The notes under the pieces: model-generated
Databases searched by the model: none
What the model saw: the letters and a program-made list of their open reading frames with translations, nothing else
Told to the model about the DNA's origin: nothing
Shown: one piece after another, positions 42,697-51,851 of the stretch
How the letters are laid out: each line of letters begins with the position of its first letter
Position numbering within the stretch: position 1 is the first letter of the stretch
Translations under genes and position numbers: made by a program
Assembly (NCBI RefSeq): GCF_937920985.1
Contig: NZ_CALDXR010000020.1
Span: forward strand, 34,428 to 98,427
Source of the DNA: an uncultured Phascolarctobacterium sp.
Lineage (GTDB): Bacteria; Bacillota; Negativicutes; Acidaminococcales; Acidaminococcaceae
Length of the DNA stretch: 64,000 nt
Direction of reading: 5' to 3'

Positions 42697-43896
42697 ATGA
42701 CGATGAAGCTTTTTGAAAACAATTCGTTGCTCAAACAGTGCATGGCGAAGGTTACGGCCTGCACGCCGAAGGATGGCAAATATCTGGTTGAGCTTGACCA
42801 GACAGTTTTCTTTCCGGAGGGCGGCGGTCAGCTGAGCGACAGAGGCAAGCTGGCTGATGCTGTTGTAAGTCATGTAAGCGAAAAGGACGGTCACATCTAC
42901 CATGAGTGCGACAAGCCGTTGGAGGTTGGTGCCGAGGCAGAGGCTGTGCTGGACTGGCCTGTGCGTCTGGACAGAATGCAGCAGCATTTGGGCGAGCATC
43001 TTTTGTCCTACGCCTGCTGGAAGCTGTTTAAGGCCAACAACATCGGCTTTCATATGAATGAGGATGATGTTTTCATTGACCTTGACAAGGAGCTGACGGA
43101 CGAGGAGCTGCTGCAGGCAGAATTATATACGAATGAGATCATCTGGGAGAATCGCCCGGTACATATCAGCTATATGGACAGCACAGAGGCTGTCAAGCTG
43201 AAGGATAAGATGCGTAAGTTCAACAGCAAGCTGACCGGCACGCTACGTATTGTATCCGTTGAGGATGCCGATATCTGCACCTGCTGCGGTACGCATCCGC
43301 CGTTTACTGGGATGCTGGGTAGCGTTAAGGTTATCCGCCATGAAAAGCACAAGGGCGGTTGCCGCGTAGAATTTGTCTGCGGCCGCAGAGCACTGCTTGA
43401 TGCGGACGCCAAGAACAGCACTTTACTAAACGTTGCTGCAAGTCTTTCCGTAAAGCCTGAGCAGGTGCCTGCTGCCGTAAGTAAGCAGAAAGCTGATTTG
43501 CTGGCACAGCTTGACATTGCCAAGAGCAAGCTGCTGAAGATTGAAGAGGAAAAGCTGCAGGAAACGTATGCTGCTGCGCCGATTAATGCTGAGGGTGTCA
43601 AGGTTTTGGCTCTGCCTATGGAAGGTCACGATGCCAAGGATATCAAAGCCTTTTTGCCGAAGGTTACTGCCTTGAAAAACACGCTGAGCCTTTTGGTAGC
43701 AGTGCAGCCTGAGCGCATCAGCTACGCAGTTGCCTTGGGCATGGATACTGCAGGCGATTGCCGCAGCGTTATCAAGCTGCTTAACGAAGCCTTTGGCGGT
43801 CGTGGCGGTGGCAAGAGCGACTGCTCGCAGGGCGGTGCGGATTATTGCGCCGACTGGCAGGAAAAGCTGCAGAGCGTTGTAGAAAAACTGAAGTAA
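42697..43896 (+). CDS. Alanyl-tRNA editing protein AlaX, long form with DHHA1 domain
   Basis: Hydrolyses Ser-tRNA(Ala) or Gly-tRNA(Ala) in trans. The 399 residues correspond to the editing and C-terminal parts of alanyl-tRNA synthetase without its catalytic domain: DQTVFFPEGGGQLSDRG, zinc ligands in HLGEHLLSYACW and CTCCGTHPPFTGM, a coiled linker, and a DHHA1 domain ending GGRGGGKSDCSQGG. ATG at 42697 after GAGGGGG. It has its own terminator. Confidence 0.9.
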   Translation: MTMKLFENNSLLKQCMAKVTACTPKDGKYLVELDQTVFFPEGGGQLSDRGKLADAVVSHVSEKDGHIYHECDKPLEVGAEAEAVLDWPVRLDRMQQHLGEHLLSYACWKLFKANNIGFHMNEDDVFIDLDKELTDEELLQAELYTNEIIWENRPVHISYMDSTEAVKLKDKMRKFNSKLTGTLRIVSVEDADICTCCGTHPPFTGMLGSVKVIRHEKHKGGCRVEFVCGRRALLDADAKNSTLLNVAASLSVKPEQVPAAVSKQKADLLAQLDIAKSKLLKIEEEKLQETYAAAPINAEGVKVLALPMEGHDAKDIKAFLPKVTALKNTLSLLVAVQPERISYAVALGMDTAGDCRSVIKLLNEAFGGRGGGKSDCSQGGADYCADWQEKLQSVVEKLK

Positions 43897-43910
43897 CAAG
43901 CGCAAAAAAA

Positions 43911-43933
43911 GACGGTCAAGCGACCGTCTTTTT
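43911..43933 (+). terminator. Intrinsic terminator after alaX-like gene
   Basis: GACGGTC (43911-43917) pairs with GACCGTC (43922-43928), loop AAGC, followed by TTTTT. Confidence 0.9.
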
Positions 43934-43948
43934 ATTTACATGAACATA

Positions 43949-43977
43949 TTGTCAACAAATAAGATAACTGTTATAAT
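43949..43977 (+). promoter_or_regulatory. Promoter of the holin-like toxin gene
   Basis: TTGTCA (43949-43954) and TATAAT (43972-43977) are 17 bases apart. Confidence 0.7.
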
Positions 43978-44004
43978 AACATTAGAGATTCTGACAGGTC
44001 GGTT

Positions 44005-44018
44005 CCTCCGTAAGGAGG
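44005..44018 (+). promoter_or_regulatory. Hairpin hiding the toxin ribosome binding site
   Basis: CCTCC (44005-44009) pairs with GGAGG (44014-44018), which is the ribosome binding site of the toxin gene. Such self-sequestration is usual in type I toxin mRNAs. Confidence 0.65.
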
Positions 44019-44025
44019 TGGGAGC

Positions 44026-44103
44026 ATGACAGTAGCCGAAGCGTTACAGATAATGTTAACATTTGGTTTGCTTGTTGCGACCATTATGTCTAAACGTAAG
44101 TAA
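44026..44103 (+). CDS. Holin-like type I toxin, 25 residues
   Basis: A tiny hydrophobic peptide that starts MTVAEALQIMLTFGLL and ends in a basic MSKRK tail: one transmembrane helix, matching the putative holin-like toxin family (pattern M-x-EAL-x-LM-x-FG). It has a strong ribosome binding site (AAGGAGGTGG) folded into a hairpin, its own promoter, and a strong terminator at 44177-44219. A minus-strand promoter in its 3' region could make an antisense antitoxin RNA. Family assignment rests on the short pattern and the layout. Confidence 0.75.
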   Translation: MTVAEALQIMLTFGLLVATIMSKRK

Positions 44104-44132
44104 GTTTGCTTACAAAATAACAAAAGACCGAC

Positions 44133-44161
44133 ATTAGAGGTCAATGTCAGCCTTTTGTCAA
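44133..44161 (-). promoter_or_regulatory. Possible antisense (antitoxin RNA) promoter
   Basis: On the minus strand TTGACA (44161-44156) and TCTAAT (44138-44133) are 17 bases apart, aimed back across the toxin gene. The start would be near 44126. Confidence 0.5.
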
Positions 44162-44176
44162 ATATACACAATTAAC

Positions 44177-44219
44177 AGAGAGGGCTGACACACCACTGTC
44201 AGAGTCTCTCTTTGTCTTT
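44177..44219. terminator. Terminator after the toxin gene
   Basis: The stem pairs AGAGAGGGCTGACA with TGTCAGAGTCTCTCT (small bulge), followed by TTGTCTTT. The threonine aldolase gene converges from the right. Confidence 0.7.
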
Positions 44220-44249
44220 ATTATAGCAAATTTACGTTTTCTGTCAAGC

Positions 44250-45287
44250 TTACAGCTCGTTGATCATAGCAATGAGTCTGTCAACTTCTTCATCCTTGGT
44301 TGCCCAGCTGGTGCAGATGCGCACGCTGTAATTGCCGTCCTCCAGGTAAGCAATATGGCTGAGAGCAAATTCTTCGCTCAGTTTTTCGAACTGCGCCGGA
44401 GTCATAATCACAAATTGCTGGTTGGTGGGGGACTCGGTAACGAACTTAAAGCCTTTGGCTAACAGTGCATCACGGATTTTCAGCGCTTGCAGTGTGCCTT
44501 TACCGCAGATTTTGCTGTAAAGGTCATCTTTCATAAGTGCGCCGAACTGTACGCCGAGCAGGCGTCCTTTGGCCATGATGGAACCGCATTGCTTAGCGAT
44601 GGTACGGAAGTCGGGCTTGAGTGCGTCGTTCAAAATAACAACTGCTTCGCCGAAGAGCAGGCCGCATTTGGTGCCACCGATATAGAATACGTCGCAGTTG
44701 GCTGCCAAGTCGGCAGCAGTCATATCGTTGTCGGGAGCACCGAGAACATAGCCTAAGCGTGCGCCGTCAACAAAGAGGTAAAGACCGCAGTCCTTGCAGG
44801 CCTGGTATAAATCCTGCAGCTCCTTTTTGCTGTACATGCTGCCGATTTCGGTCGGTTGGGAGATATAAACCATTTTCGGCTGTGCCCAATGCTCACGGCT
44901 GGGATCGGTATCGTACATTTTCCATTCGTGGCGGATTTGCTCAGCAGTGAGCTTGCCGTCCTCGCTCGGAAGCGGCAGTACGCGGTGGCCTACATGCTCA
45001 ATAGCACCGGCCTCATGCGTATTGATATGGCTGGGAACAGCGCCGTAAACAGCCTGATGCGGACGCAAGGCTGCGCAGATAACCGTCAGGTTGGTCTGGG
45101 TGCCGCCAACGAGAAAATGCACATCAGCGTTCGGGCAGGCGAAGGCTTCTCTAATCAATTTGCGTGCTTCGTCGCAGTAGGGATCAAGGCCGTAGCCGTC
45201 AGTCTGTTCCATATTGGTTTGCACAAGCTTTTCGAGGACTGCAGGATGGCAGCCTTCAGTGTAGTCACTGTTGAAACGATAAGTCAT
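44250..45287 (-). CDS. ltaE: Low-specificity L-threonine aldolase (PLP enzyme)
   Basis: Cleaves threonine to glycine and acetaldehyde. A 345-residue fold-type I PLP enzyme: VGGTQTNLTVICAAL binds the phosphate, INTHEAGAIEHVGHRVL covers the conserved His region, LFVDGARLGYVLG holds the cofactor-binding Asp, and FYIGGTKCGLLFG carries the Schiff-base Lys. A related beta-eliminating lyase is possible. Glycine made here could feed glyA and purD. RBS AAGGTGAT precedes the ATG. Confidence 0.9.
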   Translation of the reverse strand: MTYRFNSDYTEGCHPAVLEKLVQTNMEQTDGYGLDPYCDEARKLIREAFACPNADVHFLVGGTQTNLTVICAALRPHQAVYGAVPSHINTHEAGAIEHVGHRVLPLPSEDGKLTAEQIRHEWKMYDTDPSREHWAQPKMVYISQPTEIGSMYSKKELQDLYQACKDCGLYLFVDGARLGYVLGAPDNDMTAADLAANCDVFYIGGTKCGLLFGEAVVILNDALKPDFRTIAKQCGSIMAKGRLLGVQFGALMKDDLYSKICGKGTLQALKIRDALLAKGFKFVTESPTNQQFVIMTPAQFEKLSEEFALSHIAYLEDGNYSVRICTSWATKDEEVDRLIAMINEL

Positions 45288-45345
45288 TTTAAATCACCTT
45301 CAATTTTTTGTTTTATATGTGTATTTTAATAGCTTGATAGTGTAA

Positions 45346-45495
45346 AGGCTCTCCTCGGGGAGAGCTGTCAGCGAAGCTGACTGAGAGGGGAATATACTAT
45401 CTTAATTATAAATAGCGCGCTGCGCAATGCCAACCACCACAGGGTGCTCTCTCTTGTCCTGCGGGCAATTCACCTTGTCTATCGTAGGAGAGCCT
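45346..45495. mobile_element. MITE-like element with 10-bp terminal inverted repeats
   Basis: AGGCTCTCCT (45346-45355) and AGGAGAGCCT (45486-45495) are perfect inverted ends of a 150-bp non-coding segment. Its left 45 bases have two hairpins and are repeated, with compensating changes, at 53033-53079. No transposase is present. Confidence 0.55.
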
Positions 45496-45518
45496 GTTAC
45501 CAAAATTCCAAGACCTTC

Positions 45519-46163
45519 TTATTTCTTGCCTAAAATTTTCTTGCCTACGAATTCATATAACACAGGCAGCAGGGAAAAGACAACGATGCCCAAAGTTACC
45601 AGCGTAAAATTATGCTTGATGGCAGGGATGTTGCCGAAGAAATAACCACCGCCGACAAAGAGAAATACCCACACTACAGCACCGATGACATTGTAATGAG
45701 CAAAGGTCAGATAGTGCATTTTGCCGATGCCGGCAACGAAGGGTGCAAAGGTACGGACAATCGGCACGAAGCGAGCTAGGAAAATAGCCTTGTGACCATG
45801 CTTGTCATAAAATGCGCTGGCCTTGTCGACATGCTCCTTTTTGATGATGTTCTTCTTAATCATGTGCATACCGAGATGCTCGCCTATCATATAATTGCAG
45901 GCATCACCCAGCACAGCCGAAACTAAAAAGATGGGCACGATAATTTTGATATCCATGCCTTCGGGTGCGGCAGCGGCAAGGGCACCGCAGGCGAAAAGCA
46001 GCGAATCGCCCGGTAAAAATGGGGTGACTACCAGACCGGTTTCGCAGAACACTACCATGAACAGGATGGCGTAAATCAGATGACCGTAGGCCATCATAAT
46101 TTCCGGCAGGTGCTTGTCCAGGTGCAAAATTAAATCGATAAAATACATTGCATATGCTTCCAT
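45519..46163 (-). CDS. DedA-family membrane protein
   Basis: A 214-residue integral membrane protein of the DedA/SNARE-associated family, thought to flip polyprenyl or phospholipids and to support proton motive force and envelope integrity. Typical pieces are CETGLVVTPFLPGDSLLFACG, GDACNYMIGEHLG and FLARFVPIVRTFAPFVAGIG, with Arg and Pro residues in place. It is transcribed leftward, divergent from the methionine aminopeptidase gene. Confidence 0.93.
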   Translation of the reverse strand: MEAYAMYFIDLILHLDKHLPEIMMAYGHLIYAILFMVVFCETGLVVTPFLPGDSLLFACGALAAAAPEGMDIKIIVPIFLVSAVLGDACNYMIGEHLGMHMIKKNIIKKEHVDKASAFYDKHGHKAIFLARFVPIVRTFAPFVAGIGKMHYLTFAHYNVIGAVVWVFLFVGGGYFFGNIPAIKHNFTLVTLGIVVFSLLPVLYEFVGKKILGKK

Positions 46164-46339
46164 AAAAATTTCCTTTCTTAACCTTGAGTCATATAAAATA
46201 ATTTTAACACAAAAAACCGAACGTTGTAAGAGAATTTTAAGCCGAAAATGTGATTTTTCCCTTAAATATGTGGTAAAATAGAAGCTATAAGGTTGTAATG
46301 TACAAGTTGTAACAATTATTTAGATAAGGAGTGTTTTCT

Positions 46340-47200
46340 TTGGACCAAGAATTATGTTGGTGTGGCAGTGGTAAAGCATATGCAGACTGCCACAAAATGA
46401 ATGATGCAAAAATTGCGTTGCTGCAGGCTCAGGGCTGCGAGGTTCCTGACCGCGATATGATTAAAACCCCGGAGCAGATTGCAGGTATTCGTGCAGCTTG
46501 CAAAATCAATACCGGTGTATTGGATGAGGTTGCCAAATATATTAAGGCCGGTATGACTACTGCTGATATCGACAGAATCGTTTACGAATATACAGTAGCA
46601 CATAACGCTATTCCTGCACCGTTGGGCTATGAAGGCTTCCCGAAGAGCGTGTGTACCTCTATCAATGACCAGGTTTGCCATGGTATTCCCAGCGAGCATG
46701 ACGTGCTGCGCAGCGGTGATATTGTGAATGTAGACGTTTCTACTATCTACAATGGTTATTATGCTGACGCATCCCGCATGTTTATGATTGGCAAGGTTGC
46801 TAAGCCGGCTGCAGATTTGGTTGCAATCACCAAGCAATGTCTGCTGCGCGGTATTGAAGCAGCTCAGCCTTGGGGTTTCCTGGGAGATATCGGCGCTGCC
46901 GTTTCCAAGCTGGCACATAAGCACGGCTATTCCGTTGTCGAAGAATTCGGCGGCCACGGCGTTGGTGTAGAATTCCATGAGGATCCGTTCGTCTGCCATG
47001 TAGGCAAGCGCAAAACCGGTATGGTGCTTGTGCCGGGAATGATTTTTACTATTGAGCCGATGATTAACATGGGACACAGAGATATCTTTGTTGACGAAGC
47101 CAACAACTGGACTGTTTATACCTGTGATGGCAGTCTTTCCGCTCAATGGGAGCATCAGATTCTGATTACCGAAAACGGTCCGGAGATTCTGAGTTATTAA
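46340..47200 (+). CDS. map: Type I methionine aminopeptidase with N-terminal SEC-C zinc motif
   Basis: Removes the initiator methionine from nascent proteins. The start is TTG at 46340, 8 bases after AAGGAG; GTG at 46331 overlaps that site. An N-terminal SEC-C motif (CWCGSGKAYADCH) binds zinc and may dock on the ribosome; the peptidase domain follows with its five metal ligands visible in NVDVSTIYNGYYADASRM (two Asp), FGGHGVGVEFHE (His), FTIEPMI and QWEHQILIT (Glu). 286 residues. Confidence 0.95.
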   Translation: MDQELCWCGSGKAYADCHKMNDAKIALLQAQGCEVPDRDMIKTPEQIAGIRAACKINTGVLDEVAKYIKAGMTTADIDRIVYEYTVAHNAIPAPLGYEGFPKSVCTSINDQVCHGIPSEHDVLRSGDIVNVDVSTIYNGYYADASRMFMIGKVAKPAADLVAITKQCLLRGIEAAQPWGFLGDIGAAVSKLAHKHGYSVVEEFGGHGVGVEFHEDPFVCHVGKRKTGMVLVPGMIFTIEPMINMGHRDIFVDEANNWTVYTCDGSLSAQWEHQILITENGPEILSY

Positions 47201-47291
47201 TGGCTTGACGGCTGTGCAGGCAGTCTTAATCTTTATTATTGTGCCCGGGCCCTGCAGCTTGGGCAAATAGATAGCATAGGAGGCTATAATA

Positions 47292-48671
47292 ATGACAGAC
47301 TTTTTGGAAAAAACATTCCGCCTGAAGGAACATCAGACGGATGTCCGCACAGAAATTCTTGCCGGTATCACCACCTTTATGACGATGGCTTATATTTTAG
47401 CTGTTAACCCCGGCATTTTAAGTGCTGCCGGTATGGATGCGGGCGCTGTATTTACCGCTACTGCTTTGGGTGCTTGTCTTGGTACTCTGCTCATGGCGCT
47501 GTTCTCTAACTATCCTTTTGCTCTTGCTCCGGGTATGGGCCTGAACGCCTTTTTTGCTTATACTGTTGTAGGACAGATGGGTTACAGCTGGCAGATTGCG
47601 TTGGCAGCAGTTTTTGTCGAAGGTATTCTGTTCATTGTTCTGTCCCTGACTAAGGTGCGCGAAGCGTTGTTCAACTCCATTCCGCCTGCACTTAAGTTCG
47701 GCGTTACCAGCGGTATCGGTCTGTTCATTACCTTTATCGGCCTGCAGAATTCCAAGCTCGTTGTTGCGGGACCGACTCTTGTCGGCCTGTATCCGTTTAA
47801 GGCTGCTTTGGCAGACGGCACCTTCTGCTCCACCGGTATCGGTGCTTTGCTGGCGCTTATCGGTATTCTGCTGACTGCGGTAATGATGACTAAAAAGGTT
47901 CCCGGCGGTATCCTCGTTGGTATTCTGGTTACCTGGGGCTTAGGCATGATTTGTGAGCTGACCGGCATTTATGTACCGAATCCGAAGCTCGGTATGTTCT
48001 CCGTTATGCCCAGCTTTGCTAACGGCATTTCCGTTCCTAGCCTGGCACCGACCTTTATGCAGCTGGATTTCAGTGCTATTTTTACCTTTAACTTTATTAC
48101 AATCATGCTTTCCTTCATGTTTGTAGATTTGTTTGATACTCTCGGCACTTTGATTGGTGTTGCTTCTAAGGCTAAAATGCTGGACAAGGACGGCAAGCTG
48201 CCGAAAATCGAAGGCGCTCTGCTGGCCGACTCCATCGCTACTACCGGTGGTGCGCTGCTGGGTACCTCTACCGTTACTACCTTCGTAGAAAGCAGTGCCG
48301 GCGTTGCTGTCGGCGGCCGTACCGGTCTGACTGCTGTTACTGCAGCAATTCTGTTCTTCCTCAGCCTGTTCTTTGCACCGATTTTCCTGGCAATTCCTGC
48401 CTTCGCTACCGCTCCGGCACTGGTAATTGTAGGCTTTTTGATGGTAAGCAGCCTGCTGAATGTAGACTTTGATGATATGACAGAAGCTATTCCTGCTTTT
48501 GTTGCAGCAGTAGCAATGCCCTTTATGTATTCTATCTCCGAAGGTATTTCAATGGGCGTTATCTCCTATGTGGCAATTAACCTGCTCAGCGGTGAATACA
48601 AAAACAAAAAAACCAGCTGGATTGTGTATGTGCTGGCAGTAATCTTTATCCTGAAATATATTTACGTGTAA
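47292..48671 (+). CDS. Purine permease, AzgA-like (NCS2 family)
   Basis: A 459-residue membrane protein of the AzgA group that imports adenine, guanine and hypoxanthine. It starts with KTFRLKEHQTDVRTEILAGI, then TTFMTMAYILAVNPGIL, and has ALAPGMGLNAFFAYTVVG, the family hallmark. Adenine deaminase follows 19 bases later, so the pair imports purine bases and converts adenine to hypoxanthine. No purine riboswitch is seen in the 91-base gap upstream. Confidence 0.92.
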   Translation: MTDFLEKTFRLKEHQTDVRTEILAGITTFMTMAYILAVNPGILSAAGMDAGAVFTATALGACLGTLLMALFSNYPFALAPGMGLNAFFAYTVVGQMGYSWQIALAAVFVEGILFIVLSLTKVREALFNSIPPALKFGVTSGIGLFITFIGLQNSKLVVAGPTLVGLYPFKAALADGTFCSTGIGALLALIGILLTAVMMTKKVPGGILVGILVTWGLGMICELTGIYVPNPKLGMFSVMPSFANGISVPSLAPTFMQLDFSAIFTFNFITIMLSFMFVDLFDTLGTLIGVASKAKMLDKDGKLPKIEGALLADSIATTGGALLGTSTVTTFVESSAGVAVGGRTGLTAVTAAILFFLSLFFAPIFLAIPAFATAPALVIVGFLMVSSLLNVDFDDMTEAIPAFVAAVAMPFMYSISEGISMGVISYVAINLLSGEYKNKKTSWIVYVLAVIFILKYIYV

Positions 48672-48690
48672 AAGGATTGAGGTAATTAAT

Positions 48691-50394
48691 ATGATGGACC
48701 GTGTAAGAGCGGTCGCACTCGGTAACAGCCCTGCTGATATTCTTTTAAAGAACGGCAGGGTTGTTGACGTGCTGACCGAAACAATTTATGAAGCTGATGT
48801 TGCTATTGCCGATGGCGTTATCGCCGGTGTCGGCAGTTATGACCAGGCAGAAAAAATCATCGACCTGCAGGGAGCATATGTTGCGCCCGGTTTGATTAAT
48901 GCACATTGCCATGTAGAAAGTTCGATGGCTGTGCCGGAGCATTACTGTGCCGAGGAGCTGCGCTGGGGTGTAACCACGCTGATTACCGACCCGCACGAAA
49001 TTGCCAACGTAGCGGGCGCGGCAGGCGTTCACTATATGCTGGAGGCCGGCGGACAGATGCCGCTGAACTATTATGTGAACCTGCCGAGCTGCGTGCCCGC
49101 GACACGCTTTGAGCACAGCGGCTGTGTGATGGATGCGCGCGATATGATTAAGCTTGTCAATGAGCCTGGTGTACTCGGAATGGGCGAGATGATGAACGTG
49201 CCCGGAGTTATTTATAATTCCTCCGAGGTACAGAAAAAGCTGGACTTGTTTCAGAGTTTGGGCCGCGTAATCGACGGTCACGCACCCTGTGTGCGTGGCC
49301 AGGAGCTGGCTGCCTATGTCGCCAGTGGTATTGATACCGACCATGAAAGCATCAGCTGGGACGAGGCGAAGGAAAAGCTGCGTAACGGTCTGGCTGTGCT
49401 GGTGCGTGAGGGCAGTGCTTCGCGTAATCTGACGGCAATTTTGCGCGGCGTTATTGAAGAAGGTATTGATGTAAGCAGTCTGGCCTTCTGTACAGATGAC
49501 AAGCATCTTGCCGATATCCGCCACGAGGGCACCATCCGCCATTGCGTACAAATGGCGATAGAATTAGGCATGGAGCCTGTGCGTGCTCTGCGTCTGGCAA
49601 CCATCAACGCAGCACGTATTTACGGCCTGCGCCGCGTGGGTGCCGTTGCTCCCGGCTGGCAGGCGGATCTGGTAGTTTTTGACAACCTGCAAAGCCTGAA
49701 ACCGCAGGCTGTTTTCCATAAGGGCGTGGATGCGCTCAAGGCTTGCGAAAAGATTACGCCTGTTACTCCTAATGCTAGCCTGCAGGGCAGCGTGAAGCCT
49801 GCTGCCTTTGACGTGGAAACTTTCTCTTTATCGCATTTTGCAGACGACAGGGAATATCCTGTTATTACTATGCTTCCCGGTGAAATTTTTACCGAAAAGA
49901 GTACCATTATGGGCAAGGATATTGCCGCTGCTCTGGAACAAGGTGATGTGTATATGATTGCCGTGCTGGAAAGACATCACGGCACCGGCAATGTTGGCCT
50001 CGGCCTTTTGCGTGGTTATGGGCTGAAGGATGGCGCAGTAGCGACAACTGTGGCGCACGATTCACACAACCTGATTGTTATCGGCACCAGTCCGGCAGCA
50101 ATGAATGCTGCCGCTAAGGAGCTGGTACGCGTACAGGGCGGTTATACTTTAGTCAAGGGCACCGAGGTTATTGATACACTGCCGCTGAATATCTGTGGCC
50201 TGATGAGCAGCGCGCCTGCCGAGGAGCTTATCGGCAGTCTTGATGAGATTGCGGCGAAGGCGCATGCGCAGGGAGTTTTAGACGGCATCGATCCGTTCAT
50301 CAGCCTGAGCTTTATGGCACTGCCGGTTATTCCTAAGCTGCGCATTACGGATATGGGAATGTTCGATACGGAAAAATTTGAATTTATAAAATAG
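48691..50394 (+). CDS. ade: Adenine deaminase
   Basis: Converts adenine to hypoxanthine and ammonia. A 567-residue amidohydrolase: the metal site HCHVESSM, then TTLITDPHEIANVAG, a second His in VIDGHAPCVRGQEL, and FCTDDKHLADI. The C-terminal domain contains ATTVAHDSHNLIVIGTS, typical of bacterial Ade. It is co-transcribed with the purine permease. Its product would be used by Hpt, encoded at 3.1 kb. Confidence 0.95.
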   Translation: MMDRVRAVALGNSPADILLKNGRVVDVLTETIYEADVAIADGVIAGVGSYDQAEKIIDLQGAYVAPGLINAHCHVESSMAVPEHYCAEELRWGVTTLITDPHEIANVAGAAGVHYMLEAGGQMPLNYYVNLPSCVPATRFEHSGCVMDARDMIKLVNEPGVLGMGEMMNVPGVIYNSSEVQKKLDLFQSLGRVIDGHAPCVRGQELAAYVASGIDTDHESISWDEAKEKLRNGLAVLVREGSASRNLTAILRGVIEEGIDVSSLAFCTDDKHLADIRHEGTIRHCVQMAIELGMEPVRALRLATINAARIYGLRRVGAVAPGWQADLVVFDNLQSLKPQAVFHKGVDALKACEKITPVTPNASLQGSVKPAAFDVETFSLSHFADDREYPVITMLPGEIFTEKSTIMGKDIAAALEQGDVYMIAVLERHHGTGNVGLGLLRGYGLKDGAVATTVAHDSHNLIVIGTSPAAMNAAAKELVRVQGGYTLVKGTEVIDTLPLNICGLMSSAPAEELIGSLDEIAAKAHAQGVLDGIDPFISLSFMALPVIPKLRITDMGMFDTEKFEFIK

Positions 50395-50414
50395 AGATAT
50401 TTGAGGGGAAAGAT

Positions 50415-51734
50415 ATGCATAAGCTTGTATCACAATTAGTTATTTACCGCAACCTGCCGGCGGACAATTTGCTGGAGCCGTTGGCAGAAATCTGCGCTGA
50501 ATTTGCCGGCGGGAATTATAATCGCGAGGAGCTGACAGCGGAAATTTATGAGCAGGTACATAAGCTGCTTGATATTGGCACTGTTTATGGCTTTGACAAA
50601 AATCTTTGGCACAATTATCTGGCATTTTTGCTAGTCAGCTGTGAAAATCCCTTTGCCATTACCTGCGAAAAGGTTGGTGCCTGCGATGGCAGCGTGAATC
50701 AGTTTGCCAAGCATGACTTCAAAATCTTTCAGCAGCTTTTTGCTTATGATTTCAGCGAGCTGGAGCATGCGCTGGAGATTAACTGCTTTTCGTTAATCAG
50801 CAATTATCAGGCGGTGGTGAAGCAGGAGCGTCGCTATAACAAAAATATCAGTGAGAAAGTTCAGGCACTCAGTACTGCTTTGGAAGGCGCTGCCGATGCT
50901 GATGAGTTTTTCGCCTGCGTTACCAAATTCTATCATGATTATGGCGTGGGCAAGCTGGGGCTGAACAAGGCCTTCCGCATAGCGGAGGCGCAGCAGGGCG
51001 AGCCGGAGCTGGTGCCGATATCCAATACAGAGCAGATTACCTTTGACGATCTCATCGGTTATGAGGACCAGAAGCAGCGTTTACTGGAAAATACAGAGGC
51101 TTTTGTAGCAGGCCGCCCTGCAAATAATGTGCTGCTGTTTGGCGACAGTGGTACAGGCAAATCCAGCAGCATTAAAGCGCTGATCAACAAATATTATGAT
51201 CAGGGCCTGCGGATGATTGAAATCTACAAGCATCAGTTCCGCGACTTATCGCAGGTTATTGCCCAAATCAAGAACCGCAACTACCGCTTCATTATTTATA
51301 TGGATGATTTGTCATTCGAGGAATTTGAAATCGAATACAAATATCTGAAGGCTATCATCGAAGGCGGTCTGGAGGTGCGTCCGGATAATATTTTGATTTA
51401 CGCTACATCTAATCGCAGACATCTGATTAACGAAACGTGGAAGGACCGCAACGATGTAACACAGGAGGACGGCATTTATAAGTCGGATACGATGCAGGAA
51501 AAGCTTTCTCTTGTTAACCGCTTTGGCTGCACGATTTATTATGGACAGCCTACGCAGAAGGAGTACTACAAAATCGTCTGCGAGCTGGCTAAAAAGCAGG
51601 GACTGGAGCTTGATGACGACTTCCTTTGTGCCGAAGCGCGGAAGTGGGAGCTGCATCACGGCGGCATTTCCGGACGTACAGCGCAGCAGTTTATTAATTA
51701 TCTGCAGGGTGTTGCCGATTTTAGTAAAAAATAG
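50415..51734 (+). CDS. DUF815-type AAA+ ATPase
   Basis: A 439-residue soluble protein with an N-terminal region of about 200 unassigned residues and a C-terminal AAA+ domain: LIGYEDQKQRLLENTEAF, Walker A FGDSGTGKSSSIKAL, Walker B FIIYMDDLSFEEFE, and ILIYATSNRRHLINETW. This matches the DUF815 group, of unknown function. It follows ade by 20 bases and may share its transcript. No membrane segment. Confidence 0.85.
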   Translation: MHKLVSQLVIYRNLPADNLLEPLAEICAEFAGGNYNREELTAEIYEQVHKLLDIGTVYGFDKNLWHNYLAFLLVSCENPFAITCEKVGACDGSVNQFAKHDFKIFQQLFAYDFSELEHALEINCFSLISNYQAVVKQERRYNKNISEKVQALSTALEGAADADEFFACVTKFYHDYGVGKLGLNKAFRIAEAQQGEPELVPISNTEQITFDDLIGYEDQKQRLLENTEAFVAGRPANNVLLFGDSGTGKSSSIKALINKYYDQGLRMIEIYKHQFRDLSQVIAQIKNRNYRFIIYMDDLSFEEFEIEYKYLKAIIEGGLEVRPDNILIYATSNRRHLINETWKDRNDVTQEDGIYKSDTMQEKLSLVNRFGCTIYYGQPTQKEYYKIVCELAKKQGLELDDDFLCAEARKWELHHGGISGRTAQQFINYLQGVADFSKK

Positions 51735-51735
51735 C

Positions 51736-51764
51736 TTGCGTTTACTTGTAGGATATGTTACACT
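51736..51764 (+). promoter_or_regulatory. Promoter of rpmE
   Basis: TTGCGT (51736-51741) and TACACT (51759-51764) are 17 bases apart. Confidence 0.55.
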
Positions 51765-51851
51765 AATCTAGTGTTAATGCAAGCCGCTTTGCCAAGCAAG
51801 GCAGCTTCTAAATTATGAATATAATGTTCTTAGCAAAGAGAGGTGTAAAGA

